DNA of 64,000 nt from contig CP051239.1 of NCBI GenBank assembly GCA_017794945.1, forward strand, positions 2,842,692 to 2,906,691, read 5' to 3'. Source of the DNA: Alcanivorax sp. (GTDB lineage: Bacteria > Pseudomonadota > Gammaproteobacteria > Pseudomonadales > Alcanivoracaceae). Below, in pieces: positions 40,414 through 50,293 of this stretch. Within the stretch, counting starts at the first letter, position 1; every line of letters starts with the position of its first letter. Under the pieces are notes generated by a model that saw only the letters and a list, made by a program, of their open reading frames with translations, had not been told where the DNA came from and ran no database searches. The translations under genes were made by a program, and so were the position numbers.

Positions 40414-40552
40414 GGCAGGCTCCAGGAAGGTGAGGGCGCGCTATTCTAGCAACCGCCATCCCCGCGGGGGAACCGGCGAGTGGATATTCGCCAGCGCCGG
40501 CCATATCAGTGATAATGTCGCGCCCTGAAGTTCTCTGATTCGGAATGGTTCG

Positions 40553-41632
40553 ATGTATCGCTTGCTGTTAGGCCTGATTGTCGGGTTTCTGTGCGTTTCC
40601 CCCGCGTTCGCCGCCGATGCCGGCAAGGTGTCGGTACCCCTGGAGGGCGAGCAACCACGGGGCGCGGAGGCCCGTGAGCAGGCGCTGCGGCAAGGCCTGG
40701 AGACGGTGATCCGGCGGCTCACCGGCCGTGACCAGGTGGCGGACCTGCCCGGCGTCGACGGCGCTCTCGAGAACCCGTCGCGCTGGTTGATGCGCTACGC
40801 CTACGACGGCGGGACGCCGTCGCGTCTGGAAGCGGTGTTCGACGACCGCGCGCTGGTGCGTCATTTGTCCGACCAGGGCGCGCCGGTGTGGAGCGGTGCG
40901 CGGCCACCGGTGCTGGTATGGCTGGTGTCGGAGGGGGCCGGCCGGGGCCGCATGGTGGCAGCCGGTGATCCCCTGGCGGAAAAGCTCACGTCGGCGGCGG
41001 CGCGCCGCGGCGTTTCCCTGACGCTACCCGAGTGGGACCAGCGCGACCGGGACACGGTCGCCGTCGCCGATGTTCGCGGCCGCTTCGACGGCCCGCTGCT
41101 GCAGGCGTCCCGCCGTTACGATACCGATTGGGTGGCCACGGCGGTGCTGTACGACAGCGGCCAGGGCGGCGCCACCACCCTGAACTGGCGTCTGCTGCAA
41201 GACGGCGATGCCGTGGCCAGCAGCCGCGACCGCGCCGACGACAGCGGTGCCGCCCTGGACCGGCTGGTGGATGTGATCGCCGACCGTATCGCCGAGCGTT
41301 ACTCGGTCGGCTCCGGGGCCGGCGAGGGTGGCGGTGACGTTGACGAGGGCGAGCCCTCCGAACCGGCCGGTGACGCGCTGGTGGATCGCTCCGGCTGGAT
41401 CACCGTGCGCGGCGTTCGCAGCCTCAGCGACTGGCAGCGGCTGCGGCGGGCGCTCTCCGCTCTGGGGCCGATGCGGTCGGTGGCGTTGCGGGTGGCCAGT
41501 GATGACCGTGTTCAGTTCGAGGTGGACTTCGCCGGCGGCCGCTCGCAATTGATACGCAGCGTGACCGGCGTGGAGGGGCTCCGTGACTGCGAGGAGCCGG
41601 CCGCCGACTCCCCCACGTTCTGTTTCCGCTAG
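40553..41632 (+). CDS. DUF2066 periplasmic protein
   Basis: A 359-residue secreted protein with a signal peptide over residues 1-20 (LCVSPAFAA) and a DUF2066 domain containing REQALRQGLETVIRRLTGRD at about 41-60 and SRWLMRYAYDG. A low-complexity linker (GSGAGEGGGDVDEGEPSEP) separates a C-terminal SVTGVEGL part. This gene and hda downstream form a unit kept in many gammaproteobacteria. Function unknown. Confidence 0.85.
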   Translation: MYRLLLGLIVGFLCVSPAFAADAGKVSVPLEGEQPRGAEAREQALRQGLETVIRRLTGRDQVADLPGVDGALENPSRWLMRYAYDGGTPSRLEAVFDDRALVRHLSDQGAPVWSGARPPVLVWLVSEGAGRGRMVAAGDPLAEKLTSAAARRGVSLTLPEWDQRDRDTVAVADVRGRFDGPLLQASRRYDTDWVATAVLYDSGQGGATTLNWRLLQDGDAVASSRDRADDSGAALDRLVDVIADRIAERYSVGSGAGEGGGDVDEGEPSEPAGDALVDRSGWITVRGVRSLSDWQRLRRALSALGPMRSVALRVASDDRVQFEVDFAGGRSQLIRSVTGVEGLRDCEEPAADSPTFCFR

Positions 41633-41638
41633 CCGCCC

Positions 41639-42328
41639 GTGACCGGTCAACTGCCCCTCGCCCTCGAACTGCGTGAAGGCCACGCCCTGGAGAACTTCCA
41701 CGCCGGGCCGAACCGCGCTGCCTGGGCCACGGTATCCGCCGCCGGCGACGGTGACGAGCGTCAGGTGTTTGTGTGGAGCGCCGCCGGCCAGGGCCGCAGC
41801 CATCTGCTCGAAGGGGCGGTGCGCCGGGCTCAGGAGCAGGGGCGCGACGCCTGCCTGCTGCCCGCCGCGGAGCTGCTGCCGCTGGTACCGGACGTGCTGG
41901 AATCCATGGAGCAGTTTCAACTGCTGGCGGTGGACGACGTGGATCTGTTCGCCGGCCAGGGGGAGTGGGAGGAAGCGCTGTTCCACCTCTATAACCGGGT
42001 GATGGCCCTGGGCGGGACGCTGTTGTTCAGCGCCGGTGCTTCCCCGGGTGGCGTGTCCTGGGGGCTGCCGGACCTGGCCACGCGGCTGGCCGCCGGCCCG
42101 GTGTTCCGGCTGCAGCCGCTGGAAGAGGACGACCTGGTGACCCTGCTGATCGAGCGTGCCAACGAGCGTGGCCTCAAGTTGGGCGGCGACGTGGCCCGCT
42201 TCATGGTGCTGCGCAGCGAGCGCTCGCCGGCGGCCCTGATTCAGCGGCTGGCCACCCTGGACCGGGTGGCCCTGGCACGCCAGCGGGCGCTGACCATTCC
42301 TTTCGTCAAGGATGTGTTCGGCTGGTGA
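41639..42328 (+). CDS. hda: DnaA regulatory inactivator Hda
   Basis: A 229-residue DnaA-like ATPase that, with the sliding clamp, switches DnaA to the ADP form after replication starts. The N-terminus has the clamp-binding QLPLALELR, followed by a DnaA-type AAA+ domain (ENFHAGPN, SAAGQGRSHLLEGA in place of Walker A, LLAVDDVDLFAGQ Walker B). It starts at GTG 41639, 6 bp after the DUF2066 gene. The P-loop is degenerate, as in other Hda proteins of pseudomonads. Confidence 0.92.
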   Translation: MTGQLPLALELREGHALENFHAGPNRAAWATVSAAGDGDERQVFVWSAAGQGRSHLLEGAVRRAQEQGRDACLLPAAELLPLVPDVLESMEQFQLLAVDDVDLFAGQGEWEEALFHLYNRVMALGGTLLFSAGASPGGVSWGLPDLATRLAAGPVFRLQPLEEDDLVTLLIERANERGLKLGGDVARFMVLRSERSPAALIQRLATLDRVALARQRALTIPFVKDVFGW

Positions 42329-42626
42329 CCGTGGCGCCGCGCGCCCGGTCCGGCTTCAGCAGCTTGCGGCGCAGTCCCTCCCAGACCAGAGCGCCGATCA
42401 CCATGCTGATCAGAATGAGCACCAGTTTCGGCAGGCTCGCCAGGGTCCAGAACAGCACGTCGATGGACGTGGTTTCCAGATTCTGGGCGATCACGATCAA
42501 CACCAGGATGAGCAGCAGAATTTGCAGCGCGCCCAGCGGATGGCGGCGCAGCCAGCCGCCGGCGCCACGCGCGGTGCGGCTCAGTGCGGACGACGAGCGC
42601 CGGGTATCATAGGGGTCCGTTTCCAT
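42306..42626 (-). CDS. LapA-like (DUF1049) membrane protein
   Basis: A 106-residue protein with two hydrophobic segments (about 32-49 QILLLILVLIVIAQNLE and 62-82 SLPKLVLILISMVIGALVW). This is the LapA/DUF1049 hairpin of small inner-membrane proteins with a cytoplasmic C-terminus. The N-terminus is basic and Ser-rich. Its 3' end overlaps the end of hda by 23 bp. Envelope assembly factors of the LapAB type are the nearest named relatives, but similarity is only at the domain level. Confidence 0.75.
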   Translation of the reverse strand: METDPYDTRRSSSALSRTARGAGGWLRRHPLGALQILLLILVLIVIAQNLETTSIDVLFWTLASLPKLVLILISMVIGALVWEGLRRKLLKPDRARGATVTSRTHP

Positions 42627-42766
42627 AGATCGGCTCCTTCGGTTCGCCGCGGGCGGTTCGCGTGCGGCGTACTGTAAAGACGTTCCAGACTATCACGGTC
42701 TCGGTCAAGTATTTATCAAGGCGCCTCCCGGGGAGGCGCGGGCGACGCGGGAGGTAACAGCCAGTT

Positions 42767-44167
42767 ATGGATATCAGCTCCGGATGGGATTTAGTGGTGC
42801 TGGGCAGCGGCCCGGCCGGGGAAGCCGCCGCCATGCAGGCGGCCAAAGGCGGGCTGCGGGTCGCCATGGTCGACCGTGACGATCAAATGGGCGGCAATTG
42901 CACCCACTGGGGCACCATTCCCTCCAAGGCGTTGCGCCACCAGGTGCGTCAGGTGGTGCGCTCGCAGCGCAATCCCTTGCTGCGGGGGCTGATCAGTCCG
43001 CGCCAGGTGCGCTGGCAGGATCTGATTCAGCGTTCCCGGGAAGTGGTGGACAGCCAGGTGCAGGTGCGCACCGACTTTTACGTGCGCAACCGGGTGCGCC
43101 TGTTTAACGGCCAGGGCCGTATCGAAAGCGCCGGGGAAGTGCGCGTCGACGACCAGGCCGGCCGCCAGTGGTCCCTGCGCACCCGCAACATTCTGATCGC
43201 CACCGGCTCGCGGCCGTACCGCCCGGCGGACGTGGCCTTTGATCACCCGCGTATCTACGACTCCGACACGATCCTGGAAATGAAGCACACGCCGCGCCAT
43301 ATGATCGTCTACGGCGCCGGCGTGATCGGCTGCGAATACAGCTGCCTGTTCACCGGCCTGGGCATTCGCGTGGACCTGGTCAATAACCGTCAGCATCTGC
43401 TCGATTTCCTCGACGCGGAAATCTCCGACGCGCTCAGCTACCACCTGCGCGACCAGGGCGCCACCATCCGCCACAGCGAGGAATACACCCATATCGAGGC
43501 GGACGACGAGGGGGTGACGCTGGTGCTGCGCTCCGGCAAACGGCTGCGCGCCGATGCCCTGATGTGGAGCAACGGCCGCTCGGGCAACACCCAGAATATC
43601 GGTCTGGAAAATCTGGGCCTCAAGCCCAACAGCCGTGGCCAACTGGCGGTGAACGAGCGCTATCAGACCGAAGTGGCCGGCGTTTACGCGGTGGGCGACG
43701 TGATCGGCTGGCCGTCACTGGCCAGTGCCTCCTACGACCAGGGCCGGTTCTGCGCCCAGGGCATCGTTGAAGGCGGCCCGGTGAAACAGGTCACCGACGT
43801 GCCCACCGGTATCTATACCATTCCCGGCATCAGCTCCGTGGGCCGCACCGAACAGGAGCTCACCGAAGCCCGCGTGCCCTACGAAGTGGGCCAGGCGTTT
43901 TTCAAGAATCTGGCGCGGGCGCAGATCACCGGCGAGCGGGTGGGCATGCTGAAAATACTGTTCCACCGCGAAACGCTGGAAGTGCTGGGGATTCACTGCT
44001 TCGGTTACCAGGCCATGGAAATCGTCCATGTGGGGCAGGCGGTGATGCGCCAGCCCGCGCCCCATAACACGCTGCGTTATTTCGTCGACACCACCTTCAA
44101 CTACCCGACCATGGCGGAGGGCTACCGGGTGGCGGCGATCAACGGCATGAACCGGGTTAACCGCTAG
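42767..44167 (+). CDS. sthA: Soluble pyridine nucleotide transhydrogenase
   Basis: A 466-residue FAD enzyme that moves hydride between NADPH and NAD, balancing the cofactor pools. It has the FAD motif [16 protein letters not shown], the altered disulphide site [15 protein letters not shown] (one Cys kept, the second replaced by Thr, diagnostic for SthA against lipoamide dehydrogenase), the NAD motif [14 protein letters not shown] and [13 protein letters not shown]. It starts behind GGGAGG, divergent from the LapA-like gene. Confidence 0.96.
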   Translation: MDISSGWDLVVLGSGPAGEAAAMQAAKGGLRVAMVDRDDQMGGNCTHWGTIPSKALRHQVRQVVRSQRNPLLRGLISPRQVRWQDLIQRSREVVDSQVQVRTDFYVRNRVRLFNGQGRIESAGEVRVDDQAGRQWSLRTRNILIATGSRPYRPADVAFDHPRIYDSDTILEMKHTPRHMIVYGAGVIGCEYSCLFTGLGIRVDLVNNRQHLLDFLDAEISDALSYHLRDQGATIRHSEEYTHIEADDEGVTLVLRSGKRLRADALMWSNGRSGNTQNIGLENLGLKPNSRGQLAVNERYQTEVAGVYAVGDVIGWPSLASASYDQGRFCAQGIVEGGPVKQVTDVPTGIYTIPGISSVGRTEQELTEARVPYEVGQAFFKNLARAQITGERVGMLKILFHRETLEVLGIHCFGYQAMEIVHVGQAVMRQPAPHNTLRYFVDTTFNYPTMAEGYRVAAINGMNRVNR

Positions 44168-44174
44168 ACTGGTG

Positions 44175-44768
44175 CTAGCGTTGGGCGCGGCTGCGCTCGT
44201 GGAAGAATTCCCGGGTTTTCTGGCTGGCGCTGGTGGATTTGCGCAGCAGCGCCAGGGTGACGCCGGCGCCGCCCCGGTTGGCCGGCGCGCTGTGAAACGC
44301 CAGTACCTGCTCGAACTGTTCCAGCCAGAACAGCACATAGCTTTTCAGTAGCGCCGGGCGCTCGCTGTGCTCGCCCTTACCGTGGCTGATCAGCACCGTG
44401 CGCAGACCGTTTTGCTGGGATTCCTGGATAAACAGATAGACCCGGTCGCGGGCCTCCACCAGGCGTACCCGGTGCAGATCCAGGCTCGCCTGGGGCTCGT
44501 ACTTCCCCAGGCGCAGTTTGCGGTAGACGCCTTCCTGCACGCCGTTCTTTTTCAGACCCACGATGTCGTAGGGGCCGGCCTGGGGCACCTGGTCGGGCAG
44601 GGTCAGCGGGTTGGGATCGCGGTCCGGGCGGGCCACCGCGGAGGCGCGGCGCAGGCGTTGGGTCAAGGTGGGTTCGCCGCGACGGAAGTCGCGCACCCGG
44701 TCGTCTTCCTTGAGAGGCGCTACACCGGTCATTTCCTGACGGAATAAATCATCGTCGAAGTCGGCCAT
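44175..44768 (-). CDS. smrA: Smr-domain endonuclease (SmrA-like)
   Basis: A 197-residue protein with a C-terminal Smr domain of the MutS2-related type. The motif LDLHRVRLVEARDRVYLFI is at about 95-113 and the nuclease segment TVLISHGKGEHS (the HGKG signature) follows at about 123-134. The N-terminal half is charged and basic. E. coli SmrA (YdaL) is a similar stand-alone Smr nuclease with nicking activity. It is convergent with sthA, 7 bp apart. Confidence 0.88.
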   Translation of the reverse strand: MADFDDDLFRQEMTGVAPLKEDDRVRDFRRGEPTLTQRLRRASAVARPDRDPNPLTLPDQVPQAGPYDIVGLKKNGVQEGVYRKLRLGKYEPQASLDLHRVRLVEARDRVYLFIQESQQNGLRTVLISHGKGEHSERPALLKSYVLFWLEQFEQVLAFHSAPANRGGAGVTLALLRKSTSASQKTREFFHERSRAQR

Positions 44769-44891
44769 GGCCCCTCTCCTGGAAAGACGTCTCGATTGGA
44801 AACCTTACCAAAACGACGGGAAGGTGACATCAATGGGATGCCGTCCGGCCCTCTGGCCGCAAAAACAGCTGGGAAGCGGGGAGCGGGCTCG

Positions 44892-44919
44892 GCGGGAGCG
44901 GGCAGGGCCCGCTCCCACA
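44892..44919. repeat. REP-like element (short form)
   Basis: GCGGGAGCGGGCAGGGCCCG followed by CTCCCACA, a compact version of the GTGGGAGC repeat. It lies directly downstream of the small protein gene at 44928-45095. Confidence 0.65.
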
Positions 44920-44927
44920 AAGACCCG

Positions 44928-45095
44928 TCAGTGCGTGTGGCGCTGGGGTCGGGACCGTCCCGCGGGAGCCGTGTCGTCATCATCCAGGTGATGGCGCTGT
45001 TTCTTGGCTTCCCGTTTCCGACGTTCCTTGTCGGCCCGCTCGTGTTCTTCCCGCCATTCCTGGGCGTCGTAGTCATCAAATTGGCGACGACTCAT
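44928..45095 (-). CDS. Small highly charged protein (55 residues)
   Basis: An intact 55-codon frame starting MSRRQFDDYDAQEWREEHER and ending in QRHTH. About half the residues are charged: an acidic start (DDYDAQEW), a Lys/Arg/Glu-rich helix (ADKERRKREAKKQRHH), then DDDD and a basic tail. No membrane or signal segment is seen. A promoter-like AT-rich stretch with a palindrome lies upstream, and the frame is bracketed by an upstream terminator and a downstream REP element, which suggests a single-gene transcript. It was missed by length-filtered ORF calling. Its function cannot be predicted. Confidence 0.6.
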   Translation of the reverse strand: MSRRQFDDYDAQEWREEHERADKERRKREAKKQRHHLDDDDTAPAGRSRPQRHTH

Positions 45096-45142
45096 GTTCG
45101 GTACTCTCTATATCTCAGTGGCTATATATCACAGTGGCTAGG

Positions 45143-45162
45143 TTGCAATATCGATATCGCAA
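45143..45162. promoter_or_regulatory. Near-perfect 20-bp palindrome upstream of the small protein gene
   Basis: TTGCAATATCGATATCGCAA reads the same on both strands apart from one mismatched pair. Between it and the small gene lie two direct repeats of CAGTGGCTA with TATATATC between. This is the most AT-rich stretch nearby and probably the promoter and operator region of the small gene. The regulator is unknown. Confidence 0.45.
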
Positions 45163-45186
45163 TGCACTGAGTCTTATATAGCACCG

Positions 45187-45212
45187 AAAGCGGCCCCGGA
45201 GAAGGCCGCTTT
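45187..45212 (-). terminator. Hairpin terminator after the double-GST gene
   Basis: AAAGCGGCC (45187-45195) pairs with GGCCGCTTT (45204-45212), a perfect 9-bp stem with an 8-nt loop. It lies just past the stop of the minus-strand GST-like gene; the stem itself ends in TTT. Confidence 0.6.
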
Positions 45213-45217
45213 GTGAT

Positions 45218-45988
45218 TTAACGGGCGTAGGTTTCCTGCAGGTAGTCCAGAATGCGTCCGGACTCGAAGTGTTCCTCGCCGGTATTGGGATCAATCAGGT
45301 AAGGAATCGCCACGCGGCCGGTGCGGGCCACCAGTTCCTGGCGGTGGCGCTGGCTCGGCTGGTAGTCCATGTCCAGCGCCGCGCGCACCTGCGGCAGCAG
45401 CCAGTCCTGCCACTGATCGCGTCCGCACTGGCGCACCAGGAACGGCAGCTGCAGTTCGCACAGCCGCTCGCGCACCAGCCGCGCGAACGGGCTGGCCTCG
45501 AAGGAATAAAGAATCAACGGCTCTTTGGCCGGCTCGCTGTTCTGGCTGCGCAAACCGCGTCCGCCACGGGGGACTGACGCGGCGAACGAACTGGCCGTGC
45601 GCAGGGTGCGCAGACGCCAGGCGGCGGGCGCCGGACGGCCGCCGTACTCGCGGTACAGGTAATCGATGATGTCGGCGGATTCGTACAGGTCCACGCCGGT
45701 ATTCGGGTCCATCAAATACGGGAACAGCTGCTTGCCGCCGAGCCTTTCCACCAGCGGCCGGTAGCGGTCGCCCCCCTTGGGGCAGGGGTAGATCAGCACG
45801 TCCAGGTCCAGGTCGGTGAGCGCTTCGCGCACCAGGCGGCAGAACGGGCAGCCCTCCATGTCGTACAGTTCCAGCGGCTCGGCGGGTTGCCGGCCGGCGG
45901 GGCGGGTGGCGATGCCACGGCCTTGCTGGGCCAGTGTGGAGGCCAGGGAACGGGCGACATCCAGAGTGCGGGGCAGGGGTGAGGCCAT
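45218..45988 (-). CDS. Tandem GST N-terminal (thioredoxin-fold) domain protein
   Basis: A 256-residue protein with two copies of the glutathione S-transferase N-terminal thioredoxin fold. Copy 1 (about 38-115) has LYDMEGCPFCRLVREAL with a CxxC-type redox site. Copy 2 (about 160-250) has LYSFEASPFARLVRERL, where both Cys are replaced by Ala/Ser. Each ends in a YLxDPNTGxxxxES...IxDYL glutathione-side motif. The helical GST C-terminal domain is absent. Similar double-GST_N proteins occur in bacteria and plants without a known substrate. An N-terminal stretch of about 35 residues is Ala-rich. Confidence 0.85.
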   Translation of the reverse strand: MASPLPRTLDVARSLASTLAQQGRGIATRPAGRQPAEPLELYDMEGCPFCRLVREALTDLDLDVLIYPCPKGGDRYRPLVERLGGKQLFPYLMDPNTGVDLYESADIIDYLYREYGGRPAPAAWRLRTLRTASSFAASVPRGGRGLRSQNSEPAKEPLILYSFEASPFARLVRERLCELQLPFLVRQCGRDQWQDWLLPQVRAALDMDYQPSQRHRQELVARTGRVAIPYLIDPNTGEEHFESGRILDYLQETYAR

Positions 45989-46230
45989 GGGTAACTCCTT
46001 GATCGGTTGACGCTACGCTAGGGCCTGTCACCCGCGCCCGCAATGGCCGTGCCGCCGCGATCGCGGGCGTTATCGGAAACAGCGTGTCCTTTCCGCTCAG
46101 GGCCGTTGAGCACTCCTGTCATTGTTGAGGCGCCGCCGGTGGGGCACTCTGAGCGCCTGATTTTCACAGGAGCCGGCGCGCCCGATCCCCGGGCGCCGCC
46201 GGCATTGGCCCAAGGCGAGAGGAAGGTTAC

Positions 46231-47442
<1,212 letters not shown>

Positions 47443-47465
47443 CCCACCGGATTTGGAGAACAAGC

Positions 47466-49625
47466 ATGAGTGAATCAACTATCCGCTGGGAACAGGACGC
47501 GGACAACATCGTTACCCTGATCCTGGACGATCCCCAGCAGTCCGCCAACACCATGAACGAGCGCTACATGCGTTCCATGGAAGAGATGGTCGCCCGTCTC
47601 GAGAAAGAAAAAGACCAGATCGCCGGCGTCATCGTCACTTCCGCGAAAAGCACCTTCTTCGCCGGCGGCGACCTCAACGACCTGATCAAAGTGACCCCGG
47701 AACACGCCGCCGAATTCGCCAAGGGCGTGGAAGCCGGCAAGGCGCAACTGCGCCGCCTGGAAACCCTCGGCAAGCCGGTGGTCGCGGCGCTCAACGGCAC
47801 CGCCCTGGGCGGCGGTCTGGAAATCGCGCTGGCCTGCCACCGTCGTATCGCGCTGAACAATCCGAAAGCGCAATTCGGCTTCCCGGAAGTCAGCCTGGGC
47901 CTGCTGCCCGGCGCCGGCGGCGTGGTGCGCAGCGTGCGCATGCTGGGCATCCAGAACGCCCTGATGCAGGTGCTGATGCAAGGCCAGCGGCTGAAAGTGG
48001 AAAAAGCCAAATCCGTGGGCCTCATCGACGAGGTGGTGGACAGCCAGGAAGACATGCTGGCCAAGGCCCGCGAGTGGATCAAAGCCAACCCCAAGTCCAA
48101 GCAACCCTGGGACGAAAAAGGCTACAAGATCCCCGGCGGTACCCCCAGTACCCCGGCCATGGCGCAAAACCTGCCGGCGTTCCCGGCCAACCTGCGCAAG
48201 CAGCTGAAAGGCGCCAACTATCCGGCACCGCGCAACATCATGGCGGCCGCCGTGGAAGGCGCCCAGGTGAGCTTCGACGACGCCCTCACCATCGAAGGCC
48301 GCTATTTCGTGGAACTGGCCTGCGGCCAGGTTTCCAAGAACATGATCACCGCCTTCTTCTTTAACCTGCAGGCGATCAACGCCGGCGCCAGCCGTCCCAA
48401 CGACGTGCCCAAGTTCAAGGCCGAGAAAGTGGCGGTACTGGGCGCGGGCATGATGGGCGCGGGCATCGCCTACGTCACCGCGCGCTCCGGCGCCCAGGTG
48501 GTGCTCAAGGATATTTCCGTCGAGAACGCGGAGAAGGGCAAGGCGTACTCCGAGAAGCTGCTCGATAAAGAAGTGTCCAAGGGCAAGATGAGCAAAGAGA
48601 AAAAAGAAGACATTCTCTCGCGCATCACCCCCACCGCCGATCCGGCGGACCTGGAAGGCGTGGACTTCATCGTCGAAGCCGTGTTCGAGAACACCGAGCT
48701 CAAGCACAAGGTGTTCCAGGAAGTGGAAGACGTGGTCAAACCCGATGCGGTACTGGGTTCCAATACCTCCACCCTGCCGATCACCGGCCTCGCCAAAGGC
48801 GTGAAGAAGCAGGAAAATTTTATCGGCATCCACTTCTTCAGCCCGGTGGAGAAAATGCCGTTGGTGGAAATCATCCGCGGTGAGAACACCAGTGATGAAG
48901 TGCTCGCCAAGGTGTTCGACTACACCCTGCAAATCAAGAAAACGCCGATCGTGGTCAACGATTCCCGTGGTTTCTTCACCAGCCGCGTGATCGGTACCTT
49001 CATCAACGAAGCCATTGCCATGGTCGGCGAAGGCCAGAACGCCAACTCCATCGAGCAGGCCGCCACCCAGGCGGGCTATCCGGTGGGCGCGCTCAAGCTG
49101 ATCGACGAAATCAACATGAAGCTGTCGCTGAAGATCGCCGATGAGTACAAGGAAGCGGCCAGCAAAGGCGAAGGCGCCAACCAGGCCCATCCCGCCCTGG
49201 CGGTGATGGAGAAGATGGTTCGCGAACTGGACCGTCCCGGCAAACTGGACGGCAAGGGCTTCTATGAGTATCCGGAAAACGGCAAGGCGCACATCTGGCC
49301 GGGCCTGAAAGAACAGTTCGGAGAAAAAGAAGCGATTCCGTTCCAGGACATGCAGGAGCGCATGCTGTTCGCCGAAGCCATCGAAACCGTGAAGTGCTTC
49401 GACGAAGGCGTGATCGAATCGGTGGGCGACACCAACATCGGTTCCATCTTCGGCATCGGCTTCCCGGCCTGGACCGGCGGCGTGGTTCAGTACATGAACC
49501 AGTACGACGGCGGCCTGCGCGGCTTCGTGGCCCGTGCCCAGCAGCTGGCCGACACCTACGGCGAGCGGTTCACGCCGCCCAAGTCGCTGGTGGAGAAAGC
49601 CGAGAAGGGCGAAGTCTTCAAGTAA
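47466..49625 (+). CDS. Fatty-acid oxidation multifunctional protein (enoyl-CoA hydratase / 3-hydroxyacyl-CoA dehydrogenase)
   Basis: A 719-residue fusion carrying out hydration and NAD-dependent oxidation in beta-oxidation. The N-terminal crotonase domain has the oxyanion-hole [16 protein letters not shown] and the catalytic Glu region [14 protein letters not shown]. The dehydrogenase domain starts with the Rossmann motif [13 protein letters not shown] at about 321 and has the catalytic [17 protein letters not shown]-terminal helical domain follows. ATG 47466 is the start; an open frame upstream runs into the thiolase gene. Codon use is strongly biased, typical of a highly expressed gene. Confidence 0.94.
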   Translation: MSESTIRWEQDADNIVTLILDDPQQSANTMNERYMRSMEEMVARLEKEKDQIAGVIVTSAKSTFFAGGDLNDLIKVTPEHAAEFAKGVEAGKAQLRRLETLGKPVVAALNGTALGGGLEIALACHRRIALNNPKAQFGFPEVSLGLLPGAGGVVRSVRMLGIQNALMQVLMQGQRLKVEKAKSVGLIDEVVDSQEDMLAKAREWIKANPKSKQPWDEKGYKIPGGTPSTPAMAQNLPAFPANLRKQLKGANYPAPRNIMAAAVEGAQVSFDDALTIEGRYFVELACGQVSKNMITAFFFNLQAINAGASRPNDVPKFKAEKVAVLGAGMMGAGIAYVTARSGAQVVLKDISVENAEKGKAYSEKLLDKEVSKGKMSKEKKEDILSRITPTADPADLEGVDFIVEAVFENTELKHKVFQEVEDVVKPDAVLGSNTSTLPITGLAKGVKKQENFIGIHFFSPVEKMPLVEIIRGENTSDEVLAKVFDYTLQIKKTPIVVNDSRGFFTSRVIGTFINEAIAMVGEGQNANSIEQAATQAGYPVGALKLIDEINMKLSLKIADEYKEAASKGEGANQAHPALAVMEKMVRELDRPGKLDGKGFYEYPENGKAHIWPGLKEQFGEKEAIPFQDMQERMLFAEAIETVKCFDEGVIESVGDTNIGSIFGIGFPAWTGGVVQYMNQYDGGLRGFVARAQQLADTYGERFTPPKSLVEKAEKGEVFK

Positions 49626-49684
49626 GCCCACCCCGGCGGCGCCGTTCCCGCGGCGCCGCTGCTTTGTCCTGTTTGCATTCTTCG

Positions 49685-49709
49685 GCCCCGCCTTTGGTGG
49701 GGCTTTTTT
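49685..49709 (+). terminator. Terminator of the beta-oxidation pair
   Basis: GCCCCGCC (49685-49692) pairs with GGTGGGGC (49696-49703) around a TTT loop, with one G-T pair, and is followed by six T. The left end of palindromic element copy C begins directly after it. Confidence 0.9.
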
Positions 49710-49982
49710 ATGGTTCATCGCGCTTTAGCGGGACCGAACCTCCCGAAGGGTGCCAGCTGCCCAGCAAAGCTCTGAAGAAAGGTTGGGCGCCAGCGATAAC
49801 CCGGAGCGGTGACGCTACCGGCTGAGCGTGTCTGTGTTCTGCCCTTCCGGGACCCTGGAGAACAGGACGTTCGACAGGGAGCGTACAGGGACGGGTTCAC
49901 GGCGTTCCCGGAAGGGCGGAACACAGACACGCGTCCCGGCTGGAGAGCACCTTTCCCGCTAATGCGCGATGAACCTTTTTAT
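49705..49982. repeat. Composite palindromic repeat element, copy C
   Basis: The cleanest copy. It is bounded by 22-bp terminal inverted repeats (49712-49733 and 49954-49975, one mismatch) that include CGCGC-x-TTAGCGGGA. The 7-bp direct repeat TTTTTAT (49705-49711 and 49976-49982) flanks them, as expected of a target-site duplication. It contains only the palindrome-2 type (27-bp arms at 49826-49852 and 49906-49932, one mismatch) plus the conserved spacer with CAGCGATAACCCGG. The palindrome-1 part of copies A and B is missing. It sits between the fadB-type terminator and a 75-bp tandem repeat. Confidence 0.85.
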
Positions 49983-50207
49983 GGCCGCCGTCCCTGGCGG
50001 CCACCCTGCGGGCCGTCGCTGGCGCGACGTTAAGAATGGCTCCCGGCAATTCTTTATGGCCGCCGTCCCTGGCGGCCACCCTGCGGGCCGTCGCTGGCGC
50101 GACGTTAAGAATGGCTCCCGGCAATTCTTTATGGCCGCCGTCCCTGGCGGCCACCCTGCGGGTCGTCGCTGGCGCGACGTCCAAAATTGCGCCCGGCAAT
50201 TTTGTGT
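49981..50207. repeat. 75-bp tandem repeat, three copies
   Basis: Copies begin at 49981, 50056 and 50131, each with ATGGCCGCCGTCCCTGGCGG. The first two are nearly identical; the third diverges in its last 20 bases. Each unit can form three hairpins: GGCCGCC-GTCCCT-GGCGGCC, CGTCGC-TGGC-GCGACG and AAGAAT...ATTCTT. Because 75 is divisible by 3, long frames stay open across the array on both strands, but the sequence is not protein-like. It lies directly upstream of the Fur box and the haem-uptake sigma factor gene. Confidence 0.9.
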
Positions 50208-50252
50208 GGCCGCCCGTCAGCGACTTGCAATAGAACGTGAAGATTATAATAA

Positions 50253-50267
50253 TGAGAACTATTCTCA
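50253..50267. promoter_or_regulatory. Fur box upstream of the ECF sigma gene
   Basis: TGAGAACTATTCTCA is a perfect 6-bp inverted repeat and matches the 7-1-7 Fur consensus TGATAATnATTATCA at 11 of 14 defined positions or better. It sits 26 bp before the ATG of the sigma factor gene, where iron-loaded Fur would block transcription. Confidence 0.8.
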
Positions 50268-50293
50268 GTTAAGTGCGGGGTCGAGGCATTGCC

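Noticed and set aside
46060..46090. PsrA-type fatty-acid operator before the thiolase gene (GGAAACAGCGTGTCC)
   Set aside because: Only one half-site fits, and the palindrome is poor.
47475..49718. 747-codon frame antisense to the fadB-type gene
   Set aside because: It is a shadow of a GC-rich, strongly codon-biased gene. It is His/Gly/Val-rich with no domain, and the sense frame is a full enzyme.
49981..50207. CRISPR-like look of the repeat array
   Set aside because: Units are directly adjacent with no variable spacers, and no cas gene lies in the window.
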